NCBI GenBank assembly: GCA_017617615.1
Contig: JAFZVV010000010.1
Coordinates: 84,073-148,072, forward strand
Source of the DNA: Prevotella sp.
Lineage (GTDB): Bacteria; Bacteroidota; Bacteroidia; Bacteroidales; Bacteroidaceae
Reading direction: 5' to 3'
DNA length: 64,000 bases
In this document: positions 17,685 to 26,722 of the stretch, one piece after another
How positions within the stretch are numbered: the stretch's first letter is position 1
How the letters are laid out: every line of letters starts with the position of its first letter
Notes under the pieces: model-generated
What the model was told of the DNA's origin: nothing
Seen by the model: only the letters and a program-made list of their open reading frames with translations
Databases searched by the model: none
Translations under genes and position numbers: made by a program

Positions 17685-17692
17685 TATCTTTG
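17685..17692 (+). promoter_or_regulatory. -7 box of the rfbA transcript
   Basis: TATCTTTG, a perfect consensus, 94 bases before the rfbA ATG. The region 19-20 bases upstream has TTTC rather than TTTG. In the 449-base divergent spacer 17338-17786 the only other clear element is the reverse -7 box at 17380-17387. The middle carries a TTGAAGATTGG segment shared with 34645-34663. Confidence 0.6.
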
Positions 17693-17786
17693 CACGCAAA
17701 ATTTCGACGAAGGCGTCCATTTCCGCACCTTAAGCGTGCTGCAATGGTGCCAAATGTCATGCCCAGAGAATCGTAACGACAGTGAC

Positions 17787-18665
17787 ATGAAAGGAATTGT
17801 ATTGGCTGGAGGGTCGGGCACCCGCCTCTATCCCATTACCAAAGGTATCAGCAAACAGCTCATCCCCATTTTCGACAAGCCCATGATATACTATCCGATA
17901 TCAGTGTTGATGCTTGCCGGAATACGTGAGATATTGGTCATCTCCACGCCTTACGACCTTCCTGGTTTCAAGCGGCTGTTGGGTGACGGACATGAGTTTG
18001 GCGTGCGTTTCTCATATGCCGAACAGCCCAGTCCAGATGGTCTTGCCCAAGCATTCATCATCGGGGAGGAGTTTGTCGGCGACGACAGTGTATGCCTCGT
18101 GCTTGGCGACAATATTTTCCAGGGAGTCGGTTTCATAGACTATCTCCAAAAGAGCGTACGCATGGCAAGCGAAGGCAAGGCCACTGTGTTTGGGTATTAC
18201 GTAAACGACCCCCAGCGCTATGGCGTGGCAGAGATTGACAATGAGGGCAACTGTCTGAGCATCGAGGAGAAGCCTTCCTGCCCCAAGAGCAACTATGCCG
18301 TGGTTGGCCTGTATTTCTATCCCAACTCCGTTTTGGAGATAGCCAAGCAGGTGAAGCCCAGCGCCCGTGGCGAATTGGAAATCACGTCGGTGAACCAGGC
18401 CTACCTGGAGCAAGGCAACCTGAGGGTGGAGTGCCTCCCCCGTGGTTTTGCGTGGCTCGACACCGGCACCCACGACAGTCTGGCCGAGGCCAGCACTTTC
18501 ATCGAGGTGATAGAGAAGCGCCAAGGGCTGAAGATAGCCTGTCTGGAAGAGATAGCGTATGTCAATGGCTGGATAAGCCGCGACATTCTCCTTGAGAGTG
18601 CCCGTCTGATGGAAAAGAACGACTACGGCAAGTATTTGCTCAAATTGTCGGAAAACGCGATATAG
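17787..18665 (+). CDS. rfbA: Glucose-1-phosphate thymidylyltransferase
   Basis: 292 residues from the ATG at 17787; the longer frame from 17508 crosses the promoter. It makes dTDP-glucose, the first step of dTDP-L-rhamnose synthesis. The nucleotide-binding signature [19 protein letters not shown] is at the N-terminus, followed by [43 protein letters not shown] and [14 protein letters not shown], all in the expected places. The last gene of the same pathway, rfbD, is present at 40765 in this window; rfbB and rfbC are not. It is followed 37 bases later by a Wzc-type kinase gene. Confidence 0.96.
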   Translation: MKGIVLAGGSGTRLYPITKGISKQLIPIFDKPMIYYPISVLMLAGIREILVISTPYDLPGFKRLLGDGHEFGVRFSYAEQPSPDGLAQAFIIGEEFVGDDSVCLVLGDNIFQGVGFIDYLQKSVRMASEGKATVFGYYVNDPQRYGVAEIDNEGNCLSIEEKPSCPKSNYAVVGLYFYPNSVLEIAKQVKPSARGELEITSVNQAYLEQGNLRVECLPRGFAWLDTGTHDSLAEASTFIEVIEKRQGLKIACLEEIAYVNGWISRDILLESARLMEKNDYGKYLLKLSENAI

Positions 18666-18702
18666 GACCGAAACAACAACAAATTATTATATTTAAGAAG
18701 AA

Positions 18703-21228
18703 ATGGAAGAGAACAACAATGCAACATCGAATGAGATCTTACGGGAACAAAACGAAGAAAGGTCATTCTTCAATTTCCGTTCACTTTTTGAGACATTCAT
18801 TCTTAACTGGCAGTGGTTCGCCCTCTCGCTGATTATCCTGCTTGGCATTACCGCCATCTACCTGAGGTACACGACACCACGTTATGCCTCCCAGGCGAAG
18901 ATGCTGATCAAGGACGAGGATAACCGCGGACGCAGCAACTCGATTCTCAACATGACCAACCTTGGTATGATGTCGAACTCCGAGGGTCTGGACAATGAGA
19001 TGGAGATCATCTCCTCACATATTCTTGCTACCGACGTGGTGAGAGACCTGAAATTGTATACATCATACATCATGAAGGGCCGTGTAAAGAACGCCATTCT
19101 TTACAAGAACCAGCCTGTGACCGTAGACATCGACGCTGCCCACCTGGAGAACCTTAACATGCCCGTGCGCCTCACGATAGAGCGCGAGAAAGGCAATTAC
19201 AAGGTAAAGGGTTCCTATTATGTGCCCAACGAGGAAGGTGGTTCATTGGGACCCTACCATATAAACAAGGTGTTCACCACTCTTCCACAGACATTGAAGA
19301 CCAAGGTTGGCGACATGACCTTCGTAGCCAACGGCAACACGAGCATGGCCGATGGTAGCTTGATGATGGTGACGATACAGTCGCCGCATAATGCCGCATC
19401 CAAATACATGGGCAACTTCCGCGTGAACCCCACGTCGAAGAGCACGAGTATCGTGAGGATGACCCTGGTCGACGAGGTTCCCCGTCGTGCCATTGACTAC
19501 CTCAACCAGATGGTGATTTGCTACAACCGTCAAGCCAACGAAGACAAGAACGAAGTGGCCAACCGCACCGAAGAGTTCATCAATGCTCGTCTGGAGAAGA
19601 TCAACTCCGAGCTTGGTGAGACAGAAAGCCAGTTGGAGTCGTACAAGCGCAGCCAGCACATGACTGAACTCCGCATGAACGCCACCCAGGCCATGAGCGG
19701 TGCCGGTGAGTACGACCAGCGCCTTGCCGAGGCCAATACCCAGATGCAGTTGCTCTCGAGCATCAGCGACTACATGGACCGTCCGGAAAACAAATACCAG
19801 ACGTTGCCCTCGAACGTGGGTCTTAGCGATGCCACCGCCTCGAGCCTGATCAACCGATACAACGACATCGTGCTGCAGCGCAACAAACTTCTCCGCACGG
19901 CATCCGAGGAGAGCCCCGCAGTGATTCCCCTCACCGCCCAGCTCGACGACCTCTCGGGAAGTATTCGCCGCGCAATGGCCCAGAGCCGCAAGAACCACGA
20001 AATCCAGCGCAATGCCATCTCCTCACAATACAGCAAATACGCCTCACAAATCTCGGCCACTCCCGAACAAGAGCGCATGCTGACCCAGATCGGACGCCAG
20101 CAAGAAGTGAGGTCGGGTCTGTACCTGATGTTGCTCCAGAAACGTGAGGAGAACTCCATCTCCCTGGCCTCTACAGCCGACAAAGGTAAGATCGTGGAGA
20201 ACCCCGAAACCGCCGGACGCGTGGCACCACAGCCTTCAGTCATCATCCCCATTGCTCTGGTCATCAGCCTCCTGCTCCCCGGACTGGTGCTGTTCCTGCT
20301 GAAGTTCTTCAGATATAAGATAGAAGGACACGAAGACGTGGCCCGCCTCACCTCACTGCCCATCATCGCCGATGTGGCCGTGGCGAGCGAGACAGCAAAG
20401 ACGAAGGCCGACATCGTGGTGCACGAGAACAAGAACAACCAGATGGAGGAAATCTTCCGTGCCATGCGTACGAACGTGCAGTTCATGCTCCGCGAGGGAC
20501 AGAAGGTCATCATGTTTACCTCCACCACCTCGGGTGAGGGCAAGACCTTCAACTGTGCCAACCTGGCCGTGAGTTTCGCCCTCCTGGGCAAGAAGGTGGT
20601 ACTGGTAGGTCTCGATATCCGTAAGCCCCGTTTGGCCGAACTGTTCGAGATCGATGACCACAAGCATGGCATTACACCACTCCTGGCTCAGGAGCAACCA
20701 AGCGAAGACGACGTGCGGTCGCAGATACTCCCTTCGGGAGTGAACGGTAACCTCGACCTGCTCCTTGCCGGTCCTGTGCCCCCGAACCCATCTGAGTTGA
20801 TTTCCCGTCCGTCGCTGGAGACCGTGATTGCCATCCTCAAAGACAACTACGACTACGTGCTCATCGATACCGCTCCTGTGGGTCTGGTTACCGATACGCT
20901 CCAAGTAGGCCGCGTTACCGATGCCACCATATACATGTGCCGCGCCGACTATACGCCGAAGTCGAGCTTCGACCTGGTGAACTCGCTGTCGGTCGAGAAG
21001 AAGCTGCCCAACATGGCCATCGTTATCAACGGTATCGACATGTCGAAGAAGAAGTATGGCTATTACTACGGCTATGGCAAGTATGGCAAGTACAGCCGCT
21101 ACACCAGCTATGGCAAGTATGGCAACTATGGCTCGTCGTATGGTGGAAGCTATGGCACCTACGGCTCGTACGGCAACTACAGCAACAGCCATTACGGCAA
21201 CAAGAACGATACCTCCATCAAGTTGTAA
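18703..21228 (+). CDS. Wzc-type polysaccharide co-polymerase/tyrosine autokinase
   Basis: 841 residues. An inner-membrane chain-length regulator and tyrosine kinase of capsule or exopolysaccharide synthesis. The N-terminal Wzz domain starts with a membrane helix (FALSLIILLGITAIYLRY) and a long periplasmic coiled region (about residues 80-500). A second helix is VIIPIALVISLLLPGLVLFL. The cytoplasmic BY-kinase domain has Walker A (STTSGEGKTFNCANL), Walker A' (VVLVGLDIRKPRL) and Walker B-like VLIDTAPVGLV. The last 60 residues are very Tyr/Gly-rich (KYGKYSRYTSYGKYGNYGSS), the autophosphorylated cluster. No Wza or Wzy gene is adjacent. A second homologue is at 56693. Confidence 0.95.
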   Translation: MEENNNATSNEILREQNEERSFFNFRSLFETFILNWQWFALSLIILLGITAIYLRYTTPRYASQAKMLIKDEDNRGRSNSILNMTNLGMMSNSEGLDNEMEIISSHILATDVVRDLKLYTSYIMKGRVKNAILYKNQPVTVDIDAAHLENLNMPVRLTIEREKGNYKVKGSYYVPNEEGGSLGPYHINKVFTTLPQTLKTKVGDMTFVANGNTSMADGSLMMVTIQSPHNAASKYMGNFRVNPTSKSTSIVRMTLVDEVPRRAIDYLNQMVICYNRQANEDKNEVANRTEEFINARLEKINSELGETESQLESYKRSQHMTELRMNATQAMSGAGEYDQRLAEANTQMQLLSSISDYMDRPENKYQTLPSNVGLSDATASSLINRYNDIVLQRNKLLRTASEESPAVIPLTAQLDDLSGSIRRAMAQSRKNHEIQRNAISSQYSKYASQISATPEQERMLTQIGRQQEVRSGLYLMLLQKREENSISLASTADKGKIVENPETAGRVAPQPSVIIPIALVISLLLPGLVLFLLKFFRYKIEGHEDVARLTSLPIIADVAVASETAKTKADIVVHENKNNQMEEIFRAMRTNVQFMLREGQKVIMFTSTTSGEGKTFNCANLAVSFALLGKKVVLVGLDIRKPRLAELFEIDDHKHGITPLLAQEQPSEDDVRSQILPSGVNGNLDLLLAGPVPPNPSELISRPSLETVIAILKDNYDYVLIDTAPVGLVTDTLQVGRVTDATIYMCRADYTPKSSFDLVNSLSVEKKLPNMAIVINGIDMSKKKYGYYYGYGKYGKYSRYTSYGKYGNYGSSYGGSYGTYGSYGNYSNSHYGNKNDTSIKL

Positions 21229-21239
21229 CCACCACAGTC

Positions 21240-21671
21240 ATGGTAATAGCAGTGGATTTTGACGGCACCATTGTGGAGCACCGCTATCCAGAGATAGGCA
21301 GGGAAATCCCGTTCGCCATCGACACGTTGAAGATGCTCATCGCCGACCGCCACAAAGTCATCTTATGGACGGTGCGCGAAGGCAAATTGCTCGACGATGC
21401 CGTGGAATGGTGCCGCGAGAGAGGCGTTGAGTTCTATGCCGTCAACAAGGACTATCCTGAGGAGAAGAAGGAATACAACAACCACTTCTCACGCAAGATC
21501 AAGGCCGAAGTATGGATTGACGACCGCAATCTTGGTGGACTGCCCGACTGGGGCGAGATGTATACCATGATCAAGGAGCACAAGTCGTTTGAGAACATGA
21601 TTGCCGAGGCGAAGAAGACCCGACTGAGTGATCACTCCGCACCGAAGCGAAAAAAATGGTGGGGGAAATAA
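21240..21671 (+). CDS. HAD-type phosphatase, BT0820-like
   Basis: 143 residues from the ATG at 21240, only 11 bases after the Wzc stop. The HAD nucleophile motif is VIAVDFDGTIVEHRYP at the very N-terminus, then VILWTVREG as the Thr-containing second motif, and WIDDRNLGG as the acidic motif IV. There is no cap domain, so the substrate could be large or a sugar phosphate; the B. thetaiotaomicron protein BT0820 has this compact form. Its position right behind rfbA and a Wzc-type gene suggests a role with sugar phosphates of surface glycans, but this is inference. A Lys-rich tail (PKRKKWWGK) ends the protein. Confidence 0.8.
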   Translation: MVIAVDFDGTIVEHRYPEIGREIPFAIDTLKMLIADRHKVILWTVREGKLLDDAVEWCRERGVEFYAVNKDYPEEKKEYNNHFSRKIKAEVWIDDRNLGGLPDWGEMYTMIKEHKSFENMIAEAKKTRLSDHSAPKRKKWWGK

Positions 21672-21690
21672 TCCCACATTGCAGAACCCG

Positions 21691-21723
21691 AAGGCGTGGC
21701 ATACATAAAGTATGCCACGCCTT
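21691..21723 (+). terminator. Terminator of the rfbA-wzc-HAD operon
   Basis: A perfect 13-bp stem (21691-21703 with 21711-21723) and seven-base loop, 19 bases after the HAD-gene stop. The T-tract is weak. The remainder of the spacer to 21983 holds only the HU promoter. Confidence 0.7.
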
Positions 21724-21896
21724 CTGTATTCCATACAGCACCCTTTTGATATTTTCTTTACACAAGGACAATGATTCCCACTGTTGCCCCTACACGTATA
21801 CTATTAAGATAACACCTTAAAAGAGTGCGAATTAGGAGGATGAGACATATTGAACGATTTTTTAAACCGTTTTTTTCAAAAAATCCAAAGAGAAAT

Positions 21897-21927
21897 TTTC
21901 TTATCACGTCAAAAACTTGTATATTTG
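21897..21927 (+). promoter_or_regulatory. Promoter of the HU-family gene
   Basis: TATATTTG at 21920-21927 is a consensus -7 box; TTTC at 21897-21900 stands 19 bases upstream as a weak -33 box. The leader would be about 50 bases. Confidence 0.55.
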
Positions 21928-21982
21928 CATCCCTAAATGAAGACAAAGTAAAAATATATAACAACATTTAATTTACAAGAAA

Positions 21983-22279
21983 ATGACTAAGGCAGATATT
22001 ATCAACCAAATTTCAGCCTCAACCGGCCTCGCCAAGAAAGATGTAGCTATCTCAGTAGAGTCGTTCATGGAAGTGATCAAGACCAGCCTTCTGAACAAGG
22101 AGAATGTCTATCTGAGAGGATTTGGCAGTTTCGTGGTGAAACACCGTGCTGAGAAGACCGCCCGCAACATATCCAAGAACACGACCATCGTTATTGCCGC
22201 CCACGATTTCCCAAGCTTCAAGCCGGCAAAGAGCTTTGTAGGCAAGATGAAGGGTGAGATTGTAGAGGACGAGGATTAA
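21983..22279 (+). CDS. HU/IHF-family DNA-binding protein
   Basis: 98 residues. A dimeric DNA-bending nucleoid protein. The N-terminal helices (TKADIINQISASTGLAKKDV) and the beta-arm core (VYLRGFGSFVVKHRAEKTAR) are typical; the arm follows as NISKNTTIVIAAHDFPSFKP, with the conserved Pro that intercalates, and then AKSFVGKMK. It has a short acidic tail. It is located 52 bases before a tiny basic ribosomal-type gene and RNase G, an arrangement that suggests a growth-related expression unit. Confidence 0.93.
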   Translation: MTKADIINQISASTGLAKKDVAISVESFMEVIKTSLLNKENVYLRGFGSFVVKHRAEKTARNISKNTTIVIAAHDFPSFKPAKSFVGKMKGEIVEDED

Positions 22280-22331
22280 TATCCAGAACGAGAATTATCA
22301 TATCATCAATTCAATATCAATTCACACACTT

Positions 22332-22421
22332 ATGCCAAACGGAAAAAAGAAAAAGGGCCACAAGATGGCTACTCACAAAAGAAAGAAAAGACTGAGAAAG
22401 AACAGACATAAGAGCAAGTAA
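22332..22421 (+). CDS. 29-residue basic protein of the AURKAIP1/COX24 (mS38-like) type
   Basis: The product is MPNGKKKKGHKMATHKRKKR followed by LRKNRHKSK. It is far below usual gene-calling cutoffs. The pattern KMATHKRKKRLRKNRHK is the small C-terminal motif of AURKAIP1/COX24 domain proteins, which in mitochondria is ribosomal protein mS38 and in mycobacteria bS22. Bacteroidota encode a stand-alone copy of this size. It probably binds rRNA of the small subunit. It lies 52 bases after the HU gene and 110 before RNase G. The Lys/Arg content (more than half) and clean start and stop argue for a real gene. Confidence 0.75.
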   Translation: MPNGKKKKGHKMATHKRKKRLRKNRHKSK

Positions 22422-22531
22422 GCCATTGTGCTGAACACTCCACAGCCTGTTCGGCTGAATGGCGTGTCGCGGAGTCCCCTGTGGATTTTGGGGCATGCCC
22501 TTTTTGGTTACATCAATTAAGCTATCGAGAA
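22422..22531 (+). promoter_or_regulatory. Structured leader in front of RNase G
   Basis: GCCATT (22422-22427) pairs with AATGGC (22458-22463), enclosing a CAGCC/GGCTG hairpin (22443-22457). A second possible hairpin, CCCC with GGGG, is followed by GGGCATGCCCTTTTT. The end could act as an attenuator. RNase E of E. coli controls its own mRNA through its leader, so feedback control here is possible but only inferred. Confidence 0.4.
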
Positions 22532-24106
22532 ATGACCAGCGAAGTAGTGATTGATGTTCGTGCGAAGGAGATTTCCATAGCCCTATTGGAAGACAAGAAA
22601 CTGGTAGAGTATCAGAATGAACCCCGCTCAGCATCATTTTCAGTAGGCAACATCTACATTGCGAAGGTCAAGAAACTGATGCCAGGCCTGAATGCCTGCT
22701 TTGTGGATGTTGGTTTTGAACGCGACGCTTTTCTGCATTATCTTGACTTAGGTAGCCAATTCAACTCTTACGCCAAATACCTGAAACAGGTACAAAGCGA
22801 CAGGAAGAAACTTTATCCCATCACAAAAGCCACCCGTCTGCCCGACCTGAAAAAAGACGGCAGCGTAGCCACCACCCTGACAGTGGGTCAGGAGGTAATG
22901 GTGCAAATTGTAAAAGAACCTATCTCAACGAAAGGTCCACGACTTACGGGGGAATTGAGTTTTGCAGGTAGATACCTGGTCCTCATGCCCTTCTGCGATA
23001 AAGTTTCTGTCTCTACAAAAATCAAGAGCGGTGAAGAACGTGCCCGCCTGAAGCAACTGATACAGAGCATCAAGCCCAAGAATTTCGGGGTTATCGTACG
23101 TACGGTGGCAGAAGGCAAGCGAGTGGCAGAGCTCGACACCGAGCTCAAGGTTCTTCTGCAAAGATGGGATGATGCCATCACAAAGGTTCAGCGCACCCAG
23201 TCGCGTCCTCAGCTGGTGTTTGAGGAGACTGGCAGGGCCGTGGCCCTTCTTCGCGACTTGTTTAACCCCTCATACGAGAACATTTTCGTAAACGATGAGG
23301 AGGTTTACAACGAAGTGAAGCACTATGTCACTCTAATAGCCCCTGAAAAGGCGGGCATAGTGAAGCTCTACACAGGCAACGTGCCGATATTCGACAATTT
23401 CAACGTCACGAAACAGATCAAGTCGGGTTTTGGCAAGACAGTGAACTACAAGCACGGTGCCTATTTGATTATAGAGCATACAGAGGCCATGCATGTGGTA
23501 GACGTGAACAGCGGCAACCGTGTCCGTGGTACTAATGGCCAGGAAGCCAACGCGCTTGACGTGAACCTTGGTGCCGCCGATGAGTTGGCACGCCAGCTTC
23601 GCCTTCGCGACATGGGTGGAATCATCATCGTCGACTTTATCGACATGAATGTGGCGGAAGACCGGCAGATGCTATACGAGCGCATGTGCAAGAACATGCA
23701 GAAAGACCGTGCCCGTCACAACATCCTGCCCTTGAGCAAATTCGGATTGATGCAGATTACGCGCCAACGTGTGCGTCCTGCCATGGATGTGAGTGTAGAG
23801 GAGACCTGTCCTACATGTTTTGGGCGCGGCAAGATCAAGTCGAGTATTCTTTTCACCGACCAGTTGGAGAGTAAGATTGACCACCTCGTCAACAAGATTG
23901 GCGTCAAGACCTTCTACTTGCACGTTCATCCATACGTAGCTGCCTATATCAACAAGGGCATGTTGTCCTTGAAGCGGAAATGGCAATTCAAATATGGTTT
24001 TGGCGTGCATGTCATCTCTTCTCAGAAGATGGCTTTTTTGCAATACGAGTTCTATGATGCAAAAAAGCAGTTCATCGACATGAAAGAGGAGATAGAGACG
24101 AAGTAA
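22532..24106 (+). CDS. rng: Ribonuclease E/G family protein
   Basis: 524 residues from the ATG at 22532. The S1 domain lies near the N-terminus (SVGNIYIAKVKKLMPGLNAC, then FVDVGFERDAFLHY). The catalytic DNase I-like part has VVDVNSGNRVRGTNGQEAN and GGIIIVDFIDMN, which hold the two metal-binding Asp residues. The zinc-link is CPTCFGRGKIKSS, which joins subunits into the dimer of dimers. There is no long disordered tail, so it is RNase G-like in length. It likely takes part in rRNA maturation and mRNA decay alongside RNase Y. The start is supported by GAGAA purines just upstream. It is followed at once by a bidirectional terminator. Confidence 0.94.
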   Translation: MTSEVVIDVRAKEISIALLEDKKLVEYQNEPRSASFSVGNIYIAKVKKLMPGLNACFVDVGFERDAFLHYLDLGSQFNSYAKYLKQVQSDRKKLYPITKATRLPDLKKDGSVATTLTVGQEVMVQIVKEPISTKGPRLTGELSFAGRYLVLMPFCDKVSVSTKIKSGEERARLKQLIQSIKPKNFGVIVRTVAEGKRVAELDTELKVLLQRWDDAITKVQRTQSRPQLVFEETGRAVALLRDLFNPSYENIFVNDEEVYNEVKHYVTLIAPEKAGIVKLYTGNVPIFDNFNVTKQIKSGFGKTVNYKHGAYLIIEHTEAMHVVDVNSGNRVRGTNGQEANALDVNLGAADELARQLRLRDMGGIIIVDFIDMNVAEDRQMLYERMCKNMQKDRARHNILPLSKFGLMQITRQRVRPAMDVSVEETCPTCFGRGKIKSSILFTDQLESKIDHLVNKIGVKTFYLHVHPYVAAYINKGMLSLKRKWQFKYGFGVHVISSQKMAFLQYEFYDAKKQFIDMKEEIETK

Positions 24107-24111
24107 ACATG

Positions 24112-24144
24112 AAAAAAGAGAGCCCCGAAAAGGCTCTCTTTTTT
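24112..24144. terminator. Bidirectional terminator between rng and the C10 protease gene
   Basis: A perfect 13-bp stem, AAAAAAGAGAGCC (24112-24124) with GGCTCTCTTTTTT (24132-24144), loop CCGAAAA. It gives a T-tract on both strands. The last base is shared with the stop codon of the reverse-strand protease gene, a very compact junction. Confidence 0.9.
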
Positions 24145-26177
24145 CATCTGACGACCAGTTTCCTTTTTCCCATGATATAGAATCCTGGCTTCAGCCGGCT
24201 GGTATCACCTTGTGCCTTGCCTACCATCCTGCCGTCGAGAGCGTAAACATCAGCCTTGGCAGGTTTGTTTACAGGTATTTCCGCTATATCGGTAGCCTCG
24301 GTATCAAACTCTATGATTCTGCTGCCATATTTCTTCCATCCCGCAGCTTTCTTATATGCGGTCTTGGTACCCAGGGGCACATAGAGATACCGCAAAGAGA
24401 TGTCAAGGTCATCGATGGCCGAAGGGTCAATCTGCGGCGGCTGGGTGGCAAAAAGATAGGTACGCGACAAATCAAAGCACCTATTAAAGGCATAAGCCCC
24501 TATCTCCGTGACACTCTGGGGTATAGTAAGGCGCTCGTAGAGATATCGTGCGGCGAAGGCATAGGGATGTACGATGATCACACCATCAGGGATAGTCAGT
24601 CCCACCTCTTCCGACGGCAGTTGTTCAATCATTTCCGTGAGGTTGCTAGTGAGCACCTGGTTGTTCTGTACCACGAAGTCACTCGAGTCACATGGCAAGA
24701 GTTCCACCTTGTCGAGGTTGTTGCATTCTGCGAATACACCGTCGGCATACTTGACAAGATTACGTGGCAGCCGAACGTCGATGAGGCAGCTGCATTTGTA
24801 GAACGCCTTATAAGGCATCTCGTTGTCGGCAGTGACCAATTCCTCACCGTCATCGATGAGGTAGGGATCGCCACCCGACACAATGGTCGCCTCGGAGAGG
24901 TCGAGCACGGAAAGATTCCCCCATGTGCCATGGGTGCTTTCGTCGCTTCCTGCCATCCGCCTTATCACCCTGAGGTCGGAGCCATTGATTGCTCCATTCA
25001 CTTTCAGCCAAATCACGGTATCCTGCTGTTCTTGGGAGAGCATGTCGGCGAGCGTGCCGGGAACATCGACCGTCACCTCAACCATTTCAGTGGCCAGTTT
25101 CTGCGTATCCACCCTAAGCAACATATCCTGATAGTACGTGAAATCATAAATCCCCCAGAAGACTTTGAGGGAGGCAAGGTCGAAATAACCGTCTTCCGAA
25201 CCGCCCCATCCCCAGTTGATATAGACCTTGCCACTCTGGTTATATCCGTGAAGCACGAACTCGTGCCCCATATACGTCTCGTCGGAACCGCCGTATACGA
25301 TGGCCTTGTTACTGCTGAGCATGCGGAAAATCATGTCCATCCACTCTTCCTCAGTATAGTCGGCGCGGTTCACCGTCATGGCATAGGGATAACCCAAATG
25401 ATTCCTTGCCCCATGTGCCAATGCCTCGTTATAGGAGCCTGTTCCTGACGATTCATACTGTGCCTTCATCGACAATCCCACATGATACATCAACTTTGCC
25501 ACTGCCGTTTTCTGGGCCTTGGTCGCCCCCATGTAATAGTTGTCGAGCATCCTTGCATAGTCATACTCCACGCCCTCGATATTTTCTTCGTATTTCATGC
25601 CGTCGAAGTCACCGAAGGGAACATAGGTGTATACCATACCACTGCCTTGCAACGGCCATTCGTTGTGTTTGATCACCTGGGCCATAGCCGTTGCCACGCA
25701 TCCCGTGGGACATCCGTCAGGGCACAGGTTGTTGTAAGGACTGTCCTGGTCCCACTCTGTATTCACAAATGGCTTGACGAAGGCGGGATATTTGTCGGTA
25801 TCTGGCATGATGAGTTTCAGGGGCTGGTTTCTTTTCACACCCGTGACCCGCCTCATGGCTTCCAGCCACCAACGGAAATTTTCGTTGTCGGTATCAGGGT
25901 TGTATCTCTTCTCCGAGCATCCCAGCACTTCGGGATACATGTCGTCAGTGGCCATGACGACGAACCCACCGTCTTCGTAACCGAAGACAGCTACCGTCTG
26001 CCTGTCGTCGAGCAACTTCACACTTTTCTTGGCCTTTGCCATGACACTTCCCACTTCCGTAGAAGCCAGTTCTTGCTGTGCCACGTGCATCATTGCTTGC
26101 ATAGACCGTGGTTTCGCCATTGCTCCCATTGTCACGACCGACATGAGGAACATCATCATGCATATCCTTCTTTTCAT
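24144..26177 (-). CDS. C10 family cysteine protease (streptopain/interpain type) with LRR-like and sorting domains
   Basis: 677 residues. A signal peptide (RICMMMFLMSVVTMGAMA) is followed by a propeptide-like region to about residue 125. The catalytic Cys is Cys160 in CPTGCVATAMAQV. The catalytic His is His305 in YMGHEFVLHGY, followed by INWGWGGSEDGYFDL that closes the active site. Residues about 460-620 resemble BspA-type leucine-rich repeats (GLTIPDGVIIVHPYAFAA, LTIPQSVTEIGAYAFNRC). The C-terminus, VYALDGRMVGKAQG then GFYIMGKRKLVVR, looks like a type IX secretion signal. Prevotella interpain A belongs to the same family and breaks down host haem proteins and complement; the substrate here is unknown. 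Probably cell-surface or secreted. Confidence 0.92.
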   Translation of the reverse strand: MKRRICMMMFLMSVVTMGAMAKPRSMQAMMHVAQQELASTEVGSVMAKAKKSVKLLDDRQTVAVFGYEDGGFVVMATDDMYPEVLGCSEKRYNPDTDNENFRWWLEAMRRVTGVKRNQPLKLIMPDTDKYPAFVKPFVNTEWDQDSPYNNLCPDGCPTGCVATAMAQVIKHNEWPLQGSGMVYTYVPFGDFDGMKYEENIEGVEYDYARMLDNYYMGATKAQKTAVAKLMYHVGLSMKAQYESSGTGSYNEALAHGARNHLGYPYAMTVNRADYTEEEWMDMIFRMLSSNKAIVYGGSDETYMGHEFVLHGYNQSGKVYINWGWGGSEDGYFDLASLKVFWGIYDFTYYQDMLLRVDTQKLATEMVEVTVDVPGTLADMLSQEQQDTVIWLKVNGAINGSDLRVIRRMAGSDESTHGTWGNLSVLDLSEATIVSGGDPYLIDDGEELVTADNEMPYKAFYKCSCLIDVRLPRNLVKYADGVFAECNNLDKVELLPCDSSDFVVQNNQVLTSNLTEMIEQLPSEEVGLTIPDGVIIVHPYAFAARYLYERLTIPQSVTEIGAYAFNRCFDLSRTYLFATQPPQIDPSAIDDLDISLRYLYVPLGTKTAYKKAAGWKKYGSRIIEFDTEATDIAEIPVNKPAKADVYALDGRMVGKAQGDTSRLKPGFYIMGKRKLVVR

Positions 26178-26193
26178 AGTCGTAGATTTCCTG

Positions 26194-26673
26194 TTATCTG
26201 CTTACTACCTTGAACCTCACGCGGAAGGTTTTTTCATGCTCGTCCCAGTTGGTGCCCAGGAGTTCGAATTTCCCGATTTGTGCCGTCGAACGCACGTGTT
26301 TTCCTATACAAGGACACACGTCGTAGTCACCGATACGCACCAACCGTATGGTATCGGAAGCATCGTCGGGAAGCCGGTCGAGACTTACGCCATCGGGCAG
26401 GTCGTCACGGTCGGCATACTCATATGTCACCATGAGGTCATCTTCGATGAGTTGGTTCATCCGCTGTTCGATTTCCTTCTCCTGTTTACGGTCAGGTTTG
26501 CGTTCAAGCACGAACGTCATCTTGCTTTTCTTCCTTTCGATATGGGCCACGACAGCCCTCTCACACCCAAACATCCTGATCATCGTCTGGTTGAGCAGAT
26601 GTTCCGCGGTGTGCGCAGGCGGGAAAGACACTTCCCTTTCTTCTGGAACGTCAAAATTATTCTTTGCAGCCAT
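26194..26673 (-). CDS. AlaX-type tRNA-editing protein (free-standing alanyl/threonyl editing domain)
   Basis: 159 residues from the ATG at 26673. The zinc-binding motifs of the alanyl/threonyl-tRNA synthetase editing (SAD) fold are present: HTAEHLL (His21 to His25) near the N-terminus and CPCIGKHVRSTAQIG near the C-terminus, carrying the Cys and His ligands. Free-standing forms hydrolyse mischarged tRNA, usually Ser-tRNA(Ala). No synthetase or RNA-binding domain is attached. The cognate tRNA cannot be told. It is cytosolic, with its own promoter at 26692-26722, and lies 16 bases before the protease gene on the same strand. Confidence 0.82.
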   Translation of the reverse strand: MAAKNNFDVPEEREVSFPPAHTAEHLLNQTMIRMFGCERAVVAHIERKKSKMTFVLERKPDRKQEKEIEQRMNQLIEDDLMVTYEYADRDDLPDGVSLDRLPDDASDTIRLVRIGDYDVCPCIGKHVRSTAQIGKFELLGTNWDEHEKTFRVRFKVVSR

Positions 26674-26691
26674 ACATTTTTTATTCGACCG

Positions 26692-26722
26692 CAAAGATAG
26701 TATTTAGATGGCGAATAGCAAA
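26692..26722 (-). promoter_or_regulatory. Promoter of the AlaX-type gene
   Basis: On the reverse strand TTTG (26719-26722), 19 bases, TATCTTTG (26692-26699): a perfect consensus, ending 18 bases before the ATG. Confidence 0.75.

Noticed and set aside
24210..25448. A 412-codon forward frame antisense to the C10 protease
   Set aside because: The reverse-strand protease has catalytic motifs, signal peptide and sorting tail; the forward frame has none and no promoter.
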